From NCBI GenBank assembly GCA_963699835.1, contig CAVOVJ010000015.1, positions 1 to 64,000 on the forward strand: a stretch of DNA of 64,000 nucleotides, read 5' to 3'. The DNA is from BM003 sp963699835 (lineage in GTDB: Bacteria > Pseudomonadota > Gammaproteobacteria > Steroidobacterales > BM003). The stretch's first letter is position 1. Every line of letters begins with the position of its first letter. Of the stretch, positions 28,008 through 36,921 are shown piece after piece. The notes beneath the pieces were generated by a model. It did no database searches and was not told where the DNA came from. It worked only from the letters and a program-made list of their open reading frames with translations. The translations under genes and the position numbers were made by a program.

Positions 28008-29788
28008 TTACCTGGTCGCGGCCGCAACCCGGCCCCGGCGCTTGCCGGGAACCGTGGACAATCCGAATTGCTCACCACGGCTTTCGATATAGTTCTGTCG
28101 CGCTTTGGAGCGCGAAAGCTTGCCGGATGACGTGCGCGGCAGCGTGTGCGCCGGGACCAGTTCAACCTTGCAGTCGATGCCGAGTTCCTCGCGGACCAGG
28201 TGTTGCAGACGCTCGACAAGCTGGCTTCGTCTTTCCAGGTCGCGCAAGCGGCATTGCACGACGAGCACGGTCGTCTCTTCACCGCCGGCGCCAGGAGCGG
28301 AAAAAGCCAGCGCATCACCGGTACGAACTTCTGGCTGTTGCTCAGCCAGGTATTCCAGATCCTGCGGCCAGATGTTGCGGCCATTAATGATGATCAGGTC
28401 TTTCTTGCGTCCGGTTATGATCAGTTCGTTGCCGATCCGGTAACCGATATCACCCGTATTCAGCCAGCCGTCTTGTGACAGAGTCTGTGCGGTTATCTCC
28501 GGCTCATTGTAGTAACCGGACATGACACTCGGGCCACGGACGAAAATCGTGCCCGTGCGGCGGTCCGGCATTGGCGTACCGTCATCGGCGCGAATCTCAA
28601 CTTCGTATTCCGGAAGCGGTGCGCCGCATACCACGAACGCGCGCGACCGCGCCTTCTGCTCGGGCGTCGTGACCGGAACCGCTTCGCCGGTGTTGGAAAG
28701 GTGCTCGTTGTCGATCTCGTCAACTGTTATCGGCGTTCCGAGGGGGTCGAAGCTGATCGCGAGCGAACACTCGGCCATGCCATAACAGGGAAGGAAAGCT
28801 TTCTCGTCGAACCCGCTGGGCTCCAGCGCCGCGCCAAACATATGCAGGATTTCCGGGCGAATCATTTCGGCGCCGACACCGGCAATACGCCAGTTACTGA
28901 GATCGTAGCTTTCGGCGTCGCCGTTGCGCAGGCGCCGCGCGCACAGTTCGTAGCCGAACGGTGGACTGAACGAAACCGTGGCCTTGGTCCGGGTCATCAA
29001 CTCCAGCCACAACCGAGGCCGCATCGCGAACTCGCGCGTGCCGATGTAGTCGACCGAGATCTGACAGGCGACCGGCGTAAGCACGAGGCCAATCAGCCCC
29101 ATGTCGTGATAGAAACGGCAACCATGAGAAAAACCGGTCTCCAGGGCGAATTTCCGCACCGTCGACGGCAATGCCCTTGAGATTGTTAAGCACCGCTTCC
29201 TCGGTGATCATCACTCCGCGCGGAAACCGTGTGCTGCCTGACGTGTACTGGATGTACGCCGATCTCCTTTCCCGGACAGCGGTTGCGAGCTCGACATCAG
29301 CTTCGGGCAGATCGGCAAACGCTTCGGGGGTGCCGCAGAACTTGAGTTTGACGCCCTCGCTTGCTTCATCCAGGTATTCCTCGTACCCGGGCGGCGCGAT
29401 CAGGATCGACGCCTCGCAATTGGTCAGGAATCCGTGCAGCTGGCGCACGTAGGCGTTGTGACTGCCAAGCGTAACCGCGGCAGTGAGCGGAACCGGGACG
29501 ACCCCTGCATACTGGCAGGCAAAAAAGAAGACAATAAAGTCCGGCGTGGTTTCCGCGACGAGAGCGACGCGATCACCGCGCTTTAGCCCTAAGTCCAATA
29601 ATGCGGCGAGCCAGACCCCTGGCACGTTCGCGCATCTCGGAGTAGGGCAGAGCCGCATACAGCCGGCCACGACCGTCATAGAAATTTGCACCCGTCTCAC
29701 CCTGTGCCGCGTAATCCAACGCCTCGGCGAGACCAGAGAAATCCGCTGGTCGGAGTGGCAAGTTGTTCTGCGTAGGTGTTGCTTCCAT
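28008..29788 (-). CDS. Fatty acyl-AMP ligase / acyl-ACP synthetase (two frameshifts)
   Basis: About 590 aa adenylate-forming enzyme. N-terminal core: LGLKRGDRVALVAETTPDFI and YAGVVPVPL. The AMP-binding P-loop is YIQYTSGSTRFPRGVMITEE. Breaks near 29590 and 29122 are joined to give WLPFYHDMGLIGLVLTPVA. Then follow FGYELCARRL, LPCYGMAECSLAISF, GWLNTGDIGY and the hinge ITGRKKDLIIINGRNIWPQD. The C-terminal lid contains LPRTSSGKLSRSKARQNYIE with the catalytic Lys. The YGMAE and NGRNIWPQDLE forms fit the FAAL/acyl-ACP synthetase group rather than plain acyl-CoA ligases. It probably activates a fatty acid for loading onto the ACP at 39923-40174 (inference). The stop lies 98 bases upstream of the SDR start. 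Confidence 0.87.
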
Positions 29789-30435
29789 ACCTAAGCTGTA
29801 CCTCTCTCCTGGGCCTTTCCCCCGGTTGATCCGAACCCACCTTCGCCTTGTACCTCCCCGACCCGCAATTAGGGAGGCTTCGCAAACTGAATCAACTATC
29901 CCTGTAAGAGCAAAATTCCTGGCGTCTGTACCAAGGCGGGGAAAATTCCACCGCTGCGTAAACTATCTTACCTAATTAACTCATTTTACTGAACTATGCA
30001 CCTGGCTGAAACATCCCAGGCGTGTCGTTGAAGCGTGACCGCCCCGGCTCATCGCAGCCGCAAGACAAACGCAACACTGCCCCGGCCAGACTCTTCCCCG
30101 AGCCAGGTCTCGCAGCTTAACGCTATTCTCGACTGGTGCTTTCTGAACGATCCGCCCGCCCCCTGAATCTCCACGTTTCCGCGGCCGGTCTCTCGAATTA
30201 CCGGCCCCAAGTCGCACGTCGGATCGACACGTTCTGCCCCTGAGCATTGCATGGCAACCGCAGGAACCCAAGGCTATACTGCCCGCGCTCGCATGACCAC
30301 CCCTGGCTACCCCTGAGCAAATCAAGCGTACAATTCTAATTTCATATCCGACGGAAAGGAAGCTTTCTTTTGTGCGCTGCAACCGGGCCGTTTTCCGGGT
30401 CGGATACATACGTTGTGCTCCATTCACCGACGGTA
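29789..30435. other. Divergent intergenic region of the lipid locus
   Basis: 647 bp between the divergently read acyl-AMP ligase and GNAT genes. No convincing coding frame: long minus-strand frames here lack family resemblance. It must hold the promoters for both directions, but I see no box pair good enough to call. Confidence 0.5.
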
Positions 30436-31585
30436 ATGCAAGTGCCTGATATTAAAGATGTAAATGTGGTCTCCGCGGTGTCGGGAAAGGGTTTCAGGCA
30501 GTTCCTTCGCATGCCTCGGGCGATCTATGCGGCTGACCCCCATTGGGTACACCCATTACTGAGTAGAGCGTAAACAGCATCTTTCCCGTCGGAACCCGGT
30601 TTTTCAGCATCTCCGTTGGCATGCATGGGTGGCGTTGCGCGACGGCCGCTGCGTGGGGCGAATCAGCGCCCAGATCGACCAGCTGCACCTGCAACGCTAC
30701 GCCGACGACACAGGTTTCTTCGGCATGCTTGAAAGCATTGACGATCCGGTGGTATTCGGGGCTTTGCTGAAAACAGCGGAAGACTGGTTACGCGAGCGCG
30801 GAATGCGCCGCGTACGTGGTCCGTTCAATCTGAATATCAACGAGGAATGCGGGTTGCTGATCGACGGATTTGATACGCCACCGTCGATGATGATGGGTCA
30901 CGCGCGGCCCTACTATCGCGAACGCCTGGAGCAATGCGGCTATGTCGGCGCGGCAGACACACTGGCCTACATCATGCCGCCCCGGTACGCGGCGCCCCCG
31001 GTCATGCAGAAGTTGCTGGCGCATGTAAAAAAGCGCACGGTCGTGCGCGTACTGCGCCGCGAGCGCCTCGACGAGGAGCTCGGCATACTGCGCGAAATTT
31101 TCAACGATGCCTGGTCGGAAAACTGGGGCTTTCTACCTTTCACGGAAGCGGAATTCGCGGAGATCGGGCGTGCCATGCTGCACCTTGCCGATCCCGATAT
31201 GGTACAGATTGCCGAGGTTGACGGACGGCCAGCGGCGATGATCGTTGCGCTGCCGAACCTCAACGAGATTATCGCTGACATGGGTGGACGATTGTTTCCG
31301 TTCAACTGGGCCAGGCTCTTGTGGCGTCTTAAGGTGCGATACCCGCGCACCGCCCGGGTTCCGTTGATGGGAGTCATGAAGGAGTTTCAGAACACGCGCA
31401 TGGGGCCAGGACTGGCGTTTGCATTGATCGACGCGCAACGCGAGGTTCTTTTCCGGCGCGGGATCGAAAGCGTCGAGTTATCCTGGATACTCGCGGACAA
31501 TCTCGGAATGCGCAACATCATTGAATCACTCGGCGGTGTTGCCTACAAACGCTACAGATTGTTCGAGAAAACTCTGGACTTGTAA
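30436..31585 (+). CDS. YghO/GNAT-type N-acyltransferase; candidate bacterial ceramide synthase (one frameshift)
   Basis: About 382 aa. The N-terminal block FLRMPRAIYAADPHWVHPLL runs into a one-base break near 30564 (extra A in CTGAGTAGAGCG). Repaired, it reads VERKQHLSRRNPVFQHLRWH and VALRDGRCVGRISAQID. Later blocks are GFFGMLESIDDPVVFGALL, RGPFNLNINEECGLLIDGFD, PPSMMMGHARPYYRERLEQC and MGVMKEFQNTRMGPGLAFAL. The end is ELSWILADNLGMRNIIESLG. This arrangement is that of the YghO group of GNAT-fold acyltransferases, to which the bacterial ceramide synthase (bCerS) belongs. That enzyme N-acylates the sphingoid base. No signal peptide is seen. The role is inferred from family and from the Spt, ACP and SDR genes nearby. 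Confidence 0.78.
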
Positions 31586-31593
31586 GCTCCGTC

Positions 31594-32403
31594 ATGGCGA
31601 ATCAGCAGGCTCAATCAGATCGAAAATTCATTGCGATCGTTCTTGCCGGCAGTCGTGGACCGTCAGATCCGGTAGCTACTGCGGCCGGTGTTACGGCGAA
31701 GGCGCTTGCCGAAGTGGGTGGTGTCGCAATGATCAGTCGTGTCATTGCGGCACTTGCCGAGAGTCACTCCGTCTCTGAGATCGTCGTGGTAGGTCTCGTC
31801 GATGAGTTGCCGGCGGATGTGAGGGCGGTAATCGAGGCGCATGCGGTGCGTCTTGTAAGCGGTGCCGAGACGCCGAGTCAAAGTGTCATCGCTGCCCTGG
31901 CGACGCTCGATCCGACTGCGCCGGTGCTGGTCACGACCGCGGATCATGCGTTGTTGCGGAGCATTGTAGTGGACGAATTCTGCGTGGGTGCGCGTTGCGC
32001 GCGGGCCGATGTGGCGATTGCTCTGGCAACTCATGAGACCGTGCTTGCGGCCTGCCCGGATACCCGGCGTACGGTCAGTCGGTTTAACGACGGTGGATAT
32101 TGTGGCTGCAATCTCTTTGCTTTTCTCACCCAGCGCGGTCGCGATGCGGTGGGTTTCTGGCGCAAAGTCGAGGCCCACCGCAAGAACCCGGTTCGAGTAA
32201 TACGAAGTCTTGGGCTGCTCACGTTGTTGCGTTTTGTGAGTGGCAGGCTCTCGCTAAGTCAGGGACTGGAGGCGTTGTCACGGCGCAGCGGTGCGACGGT
32301 CGTTCCGGTTTTGATGAAAAATGGCGAAGCGGCAATCGATGTCGACAGTGCGGAGGATCTGAATCGGGTCCGGGCGCTCGTTGCGGCGCGCGAGTCCTGT
32401 TAG
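31594..32403 (+). CDS. MobA-like nucleotidyltransferase family protein
   Basis: 269 aa, starting 9 bases after the acyltransferase. It has an N-terminal NTP_transf_3 core (AIVLAGSRGPSDPVATAAGV, then TAKALAEVGGVAMISRVIAA) in place of the usual LAGGxxxRxG...K...G.PML pattern. The domain then has VLVTTADHALLRSIVVDEFC (metal-binding Asp) and FNDGGYCGCNLFAFL, ending AIDVDSAEDLNRVRALV. The IDVDSAEDL end is typical of nucleotide-sugar or CDP-polyol pyrophosphorylase-like enzymes. In this context it could activate a head group for a sphingolipid; the substrate is not known. Confidence 0.75.
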   Translation: MANQQAQSDRKFIAIVLAGSRGPSDPVATAAGVTAKALAEVGGVAMISRVIAALAESHSVSEIVVVGLVDELPADVRAVIEAHAVRLVSGAETPSQSVIAALATLDPTAPVLVTTADHALLRSIVVDEFCVGARCARADVAIALATHETVLAACPDTRRTVSRFNDGGYCGCNLFAFLTQRGRDAVGFWRKVEAHRKNPVRVIRSLGLLTLLRFVSGRLSLSQGLEALSRRSGATVVPVLMKNGEAAIDVDSAEDLNRVRALVAARESC

Positions 32404-32415
32404 CTTTTTCAGCGG

Positions 32416-33414
32416 TCAGCGGTCAGCGGTCAGCGCTTCGCCGAGTTTCGACATGTCCTGCCAGGCGCTTTCCCGACGGAATCCGCCGGACCCGGGATCA
32501 TAGATTCGCGACGACCAGTTGATAGTAATGTCGTGCTCGTTCCGCTGCACTCGGTACAAAAAGTAACGCGCACGTCGCGCGAACTCTGAATCTCCCGAGG
32601 ATGCGGATGAAAGGCCAAATACCGGTAGCGTACCGGTTGAGGTTTCCAGCTCGTTGTACATCAGTCGGTGGGTATGGCCATGGAGGACGAGTTCCGCCCC
32701 GGTGGAGCGCAGAATCGTGCTGGTTTCGCCGGCATCCTCGAGACGCTTGCGCCATTTGTAACTGCCCGGAACCGGGGGGTGGTGGATCAGAACTACCCGG
32801 CACAAGCCGCGATCCCGGGCGTGTCGAAGCGCCTGTTCCAGCGCCTCACGCTGGGTTTTCCCGACCCGCCCTGTGGCCAGCAGCGGCGGACACGGGTAGA
32901 CAGAAGAGATTCCGAAAAAGGCAACAGGCCCGCGCACCCGCACGCTAGGGAAAAGGGCCTGCCGGGGCTTACCCGGCACCACTTCCGGATCCGATGCCAT
33001 GTAGTCGTACCAAAGTCCCACGGTCTCGTTCCAGGCTGCTTTGACATACTGGTCATGATTGCCGGGAACCACGCTGACCCGGCTGCCTGGCCCGAGATTC
33101 TCCAGCCATGTCCGGGCATCGCGACATTCGCCAGGAAGGCCGATCTGGGTCAGGTCGCCGGTGATGGCGATATGATCCGGGGACTGCGTATTCAGGTCGG
33201 CGACAAGGGCCTCGAGTATTTCGCCGCGATGTACGGCATGCCGGCGGCGGCGCCACGATAAATAGCCAAGCGCGCGTTTGTTTGCGAGATCGGCAAATCC
33301 AACAGGGTTGGGACGAGTCAGATGCGGGTCGGTCAGGTGGGCGAACACCAGGACGTCACGCGGCTCGTCGCGCACCTTATCGCTCGAATCGGGTAGGTAG
33401 GGGGGGCTAGGCAA
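32416..33414 (-). CDS. Calcineurin-like metallophosphoesterase
   Basis: 332 aa. Metal-binding motifs in order: HLTDPHL (DxH), ITGDLTQIG (GDxx), VPGNHDQYVK (GNHD), VLIHHPPV and LVLHGHTHRL (GHxH). All five blocks of the family are intact. No signal peptide, so cytoplasmic. The substrate class (nucleotide, lipid phosphate or nucleotide-lipid) cannot be read from sequence; a lipid-phosphate or CDP-lipid role would fit the neighbourhood (inference). The 3' end (32413-32433) contains three tandem copies of AGCGGTC. Confidence 0.85.
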   Translation of the reverse strand: MPSPPYLPDSSDKVRDEPRDVLVFAHLTDPHLTRPNPVGFADLANKRALGYLSWRRRRHAVHRGEILEALVADLNTQSPDHIAITGDLTQIGLPGECRDARTWLENLGPGSRVSVVPGNHDQYVKAAWNETVGLWYDYMASDPEVVPGKPRQALFPSVRVRGPVAFFGISSVYPCPPLLATGRVGKTQREALEQALRHARDRGLCRVVLIHHPPVPGSYKWRKRLEDAGETSTILRSTGAELVLHGHTHRLMYNELETSTGTLPVFGLSSASSGDSEFARRARYFLYRVQRNEHDITINWSSRIYDPGSGGFRRESAWQDMSKLGEALTADR

Positions 33415-33534
33415 GTACGATCTGCTCGCGATTGCGAATGCGGCACCTCCACAGCTTGGCGTCGCGGAAGTATATACTGCCCACCCTCAGCACGTGGAAT
33501 TGCGAGCGCCCATCGCGGTGCGAGGCATGTTGCG

Positions 33535-34477
33535 ATGACAGCGCCGTCTCTTGAACAACTCATCAGTCGCCAGATATCCGCCGATTCGCCAGAAGCGGTG
33601 GAGCGACTCGGTGTCGTACTGCGGCAACGCTACGGTGATTCCGTGGACGCGATTCTCTATTACGGGTCCTGTCTGCGTCAGGGAGACGCGCTGGAGGGAG
33701 TTGTTGATCTGTATCGTGGTTGTAGTAGTTATCGGGCGGCGCTGGCGTCCGCTTGGCGGTCACTTATTTATTTCATATTGCCGCCAACCGTCAAATACAT
33801 GGAGGTGGAGATTGACGGCGCCGTCGCACGTACCAAATATGCGTTGATATCCCGCCGTGACTTCCGTCGTGGCACCAGCCAGCGATGGTTTCATTCCTAC
33901 TTGTGGGGCAGGTTCTCACAGCCCTGTCAGCTTGTGTTCGCGGCGAACGAATGCAACGCGGGAATTTTGTCGTCGACTGCCTGGCTAGCGCGGTATGCAC
34001 ACTGCTCTCACGTACCGCCTCGGTCATGCCGGCACAGTTCGATGCGCGCTACTATGGAGAGAGGGTCTGAGCCGAGCTATCGCAGTGAGTTGCGACCCGA
34101 GTCCGGGACCCGCGGAATTGAACTTGCGGACTCGTCGGCACAGTATTATTCCGAAATTACCGTGAGCGCAGCCGGGGCCACGGGTATCCGGGTTTCGCCG
34201 GGCAGACCGGTTTCCTCTCAGCTATGACGCGCCCGCCTGGGCGCGCCGCTGGTCGAAGATTTGCTGGCGATTGCGCGGCCTGCAGGGCAAGTTTCTAAGT
34301 ATTGCGCGTTGGCTCAAGGCGCTCGCGACCTTTGACGGCGGTCTCGACTACGCGGTCTGGAAACTCGAGCGTCATACCGGGGTGCGGGTGACATTGAGCG
34401 AACGGGCGCGTCGCTACCCGTTGATATTTCTGTGGGGGGAATTGTGGCGGCTTTACCGTCAGGGTGCGTTTCGCTGA
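33535..34477 (+). CDS. Nucleotidyltransferase-fold protein resembling the Tam41/MMP37 group (frame-broken)
   Basis: About 310 aa after joining frames near 33715, 33950, 34075 and possibly 34170. Residues ~40-62 read DAILYYGSCLRQGDALEGVV followed by DLYVVVDSYRAALASAW. The Gly-Ser and Asp-x-x-x-x-Asp arrangement is that of a Pol-beta-type nucleotidyltransferase. The YGS..RQGD...VVDLYVVVD form recalls mitochondrial Tam41, a CDP-diacylglycerol synthase. Later parts are VKYMEVEIDGAVARTKYALI, RWFHSYLWGRFSQPCQLVFA, VDCLASAVCTLLSRTASVMP and FDGGLDYAVWKLERHTGVRV. The end is LWGELWRLYRQGAFR. The Tam41 comparison rests on motif form only. A CTP-dependent step in lipid head-group assembly is a reasonable guess. 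Confidence 0.55.
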
Positions 34478-34607
34478 ATTTTGCCGGCGTCTTCGCTAGC
34501 GCTGGACGATACGGTAAAATCCGCAGTTTGATGTCGCGTCCCGATAGCGGTGACCGAACCGGTGTTGCGCTGTGGTGACTGCCGATTAGCGAAGAGGTGC
34601 CGTAATC

Positions 34608-35546
34608 GTGGACCATTGTGTCTTCATCCACACCAACCACAAACAGATCGTTGGCGCACTGGTGGCCCAGTACGCACTCATACGTAATTCCGCACATGCC
34701 GACAAGTTCGATGTGAAGCTGATTCACACCGAGGAGTACCCGTGGCTGCGTGAATACGAAGGCCAGACGTATCTGCGTGACGGCGTGAGCCGGGTCTGGC
34801 TTTACGAGGATCTGCAGTCGTTTACTCCGCTGCGTTTTATGCCCCCCGAGCTGATGGGTTATCGGGGGCGCGCGGTCGTGATCGATCCGGACATATTCGC
34901 CGTTGGTGATGTGTGGGACCTGCTCAGCCGCGATATGCAGGGCAAGGCCATTCTGTGCCGGGCGCGCTCGGGTCCGAAGGGATTTATCGACAAGTGTTTT
35001 GCCAGCAGTGTGATGCTTCTCGACTGCGCGCGGTTGACACACTGGAAAGCGGAGCAGGGATTCCGCGAGATGTTCGAATTCAAGCGCGACTACATGCCGT
35101 GGATCTGTCTCAGGATGGAAGATCCTGCGTCCATTGGTCCACTGGAGAAACAGTGGAACGATTTTGACCGACTGGCGGCGGATACCCGGCTATTGCACAA
35201 CACCCGGCGCAAAACCCAGCCGTGGAAAACAGGGTTACCGACTGACTGGCGCCCGGCGGAGCGATTCCGCTTGTTTCCGCCGCTGGCATGGATCATGCGT
35301 GCGCGGCGGCGGTTGTTCGGAGAATATGCGTTTCTGGGTAAGTACCGAAGTCATCCGGATCCGAACCAGGAGCGTTTTTTCTTTGGCCTGTTAAAGGAGT
35401 GCGTCGACAAGGGCATCGTTACCGAGGAAATGTTGCGTAATGAGATGGCATCGAATCACGTGCGCCATGACGCTTTCGAGGTTCTTGAGCGAACGCGTCC
35501 GTTGCAACCGGGACCGGGCCTGCCGATGGAGCTGCCGGCAGCCTGA
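34608..35546 (+). CDS. Glycosyltransferase-like protein
   Basis: 312 aa, soluble. It begins MDHCVFIHTNHKQIVGALVA and has DKFDVKLIHTEEYPWLREYE. A GT-A-like metal site is GYRGRAVVIDPDIFAVGDVW, where Asp-Pro-Asp acts as a DxD motif. It is followed by FASSVMLLDCARLTHW and WNDFDRLAADTRLLHNTRRK, a layout like family 8 nucleotide-sugar transferases. It ends Pro-rich (QPGPGLPMELPAA). Donor and acceptor are unknown; in context it probably glycosylates a lipid. GTG start; no frame problems. Confidence 0.7.
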   Translation: MDHCVFIHTNHKQIVGALVAQYALIRNSAHADKFDVKLIHTEEYPWLREYEGQTYLRDGVSRVWLYEDLQSFTPLRFMPPELMGYRGRAVVIDPDIFAVGDVWDLLSRDMQGKAILCRARSGPKGFIDKCFASSVMLLDCARLTHWKAEQGFREMFEFKRDYMPWICLRMEDPASIGPLEKQWNDFDRLAADTRLLHNTRRKTQPWKTGLPTDWRPAERFRLFPPLAWIMRARRRLFGEYAFLGKYRSHPDPNQERFFFGLLKECVDKGIVTEEMLRNEMASNHVRHDAFEVLERTRPLQPGPGLPMELPAA

Positions 35547-35568
35547 TGTTTTGGACCTGAGCGGCGGG

Positions 35569-36711
35569 TCAGCCGTGGACTGGACTGGCCAGCAATTCAA
35601 GCACCCGCTCGACCGCGCGCGAGTCATCCGGCAGCGGTGGTGGCGGCGCGTTCGGAAACCGCTGTCCCAGCCAGACTGCACGGCCCGAATCGATCATCGC
35701 CCGGTGCATTCGGCTGATGTCGCGGCGCATTCGCAGCGGCGCCAGCCCCTGCGCCAGACGGTGGGTCCACGCCTTGTAACGCAGCGCATTGATCCAGCGC
35801 TCGGCAGCGGTCAACCGCAGGTCCTTTGCGACCGCTCTGTCGCCGATGCCCGCACGGTCGTCCATGTCGAACATATAGACGGGTCTTTGCATGGCGCATG
35901 CCTCGGCGAGCATCGACATGCTTTCGCTGGTGACAATGAAGGCGTCGGCCAGTCCGAGAAAAGCGAGATACGGATTGTCGCAGTCACCCGCCCGCCATCG
36001 ATACACAAAATTGGGTACATCGATAGCATCCGAAAAGGCGTCGAGCACCGCGGCCGGGGTGCGCGCGCTTGATGTGACCAGCAATGAACCCTGCATGGAT
36101 CGAGCCAGCGCGCCAGCTTCGCCGGCGAGCCTGCGAGCCTTCTTCGCGTCGAGATAATACGGGCCGCTCTGACCGCCGATCAAAACGGCAATGTAGGGAG
36201 GGGTGAGGTGGCCTAGCCGGGGTCTCCATTCGCTGACCGCCGCAGCTACTTTTGCGCCGTCAACGCGGTGCAATGGTAATGCGCGGCGCATGACGTTGCC
36301 GGACTCGCCGAGTTCATATTGTGGCGTGGTAATGACGAGGTCGAAATTGTCCGGATGCGCCCACGGCCGCCCCACATGCACGATTCGCACACCATCCCCG
36401 GCTTGTTTGCGTATCCAGCGCGCGACCGGTTCGTTGCGTCGCCCCGACGTGATGACGAGGTCGGGCCATGGCGGCTCCAGCCGTGCGGAGTCTCTGGCAA
36501 CCGTGCCGGACAGGGTGGGACCGAGAAGCAGGTTGCTGAGTAACTCGCTGCGCCGGTAGGAGAAGAATTTCTTTGCAAACGGAATTTCCAGCGCCTCGGC
36601 CAGCGCCAGCACCTGATTGTTGTCGCCGGCCTTGTGACCGAGCAGCGCCCATATCCGCGGCTGCGGTGGCAGCTGGTTATGAGGACGCGGTCTGTCGCGA
36701 TCGGCAGTCAT
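35569..36711 (-). CDS. ELM1-family (DUF1022) protein, paralogue 1
   Basis: About 380 aa. Typical ELM1 blocks are PRIWALLGHKAGDNNQVLAL, LEPPWPDLVITSGRRNEPVA, HVGRPWAHPDNFDLVITTPQ and YIAVLIGGQSGPYYLD. They continue LLVTSSARTPAAVL, NPYLAFLGLADAFIVTSESM and SMLAEACAMQRPVYMFDMDD. The fold is GT-B-like, and the Ser-Met-x-x-Glu site near the C-terminus resembles nucleotide-sugar-binding loops. Plant ELM1 acts in mitochondrial division. The bacterial proteins are uncharacterised and often sit with lipid or envelope sugar genes. The start is taken at the Met at 36711; the frame stays open further upstream. Divergent from the ABC exporter. Confidence 0.83.
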   Translation of the reverse strand: MTADRDRPRPHNQLPPQPRIWALLGHKAGDNNQVLALAEALEIPFAKKFFSYRRSELLSNLLLGPTLSGTVARDSARLEPPWPDLVITSGRRNEPVARWIRKQAGDGVRIVHVGRPWAHPDNFDLVITTPQYELGESGNVMRRALPLHRVDGAKVAAAVSEWRPRLGHLTPPYIAVLIGGQSGPYYLDAKKARRLAGEAGALARSMQGSLLVTSSARTPAAVLDAFSDAIDVPNFVYRWRAGDCDNPYLAFLGLADAFIVTSESMSMLAEACAMQRPVYMFDMDDRAGIGDRAVAKDLRLTAAERWINALRYKAWTHRLAQGLAPLRMRRDISRMHRAMIDSGRAVWLGQRFPNAPPPPLPDDSRAVERVLELLASPVHG

Positions 36712-36921
36712 GGAAGCGCATTGTAATGCTTGTCGCAGTAACGGGAAGCGGGCCGGGGCCAAGTGTATAATGCGAGCGCACTGCCGCGGCTGTTCGGGGC
36801 GTTTTTTGCCCGATTTGCTTATTGGTGTAGCGCTGACTCGGTGCTCACCCGTACATCCCGGATTTGACACGATGCGCAACGAAAGCATTGTGAAATTGAG
36901 CGAAGGATTTCTGGCCGCCAC

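Noticed and set aside
29981..30427. 148-codon minus-strand frame between the acyl-AMP ligase and the GNAT gene
   Set aside because: Arg/Gly-rich composition without a start signal, overlapping a competing frame on the same strand; looks like chance in a GC-rich spacer.
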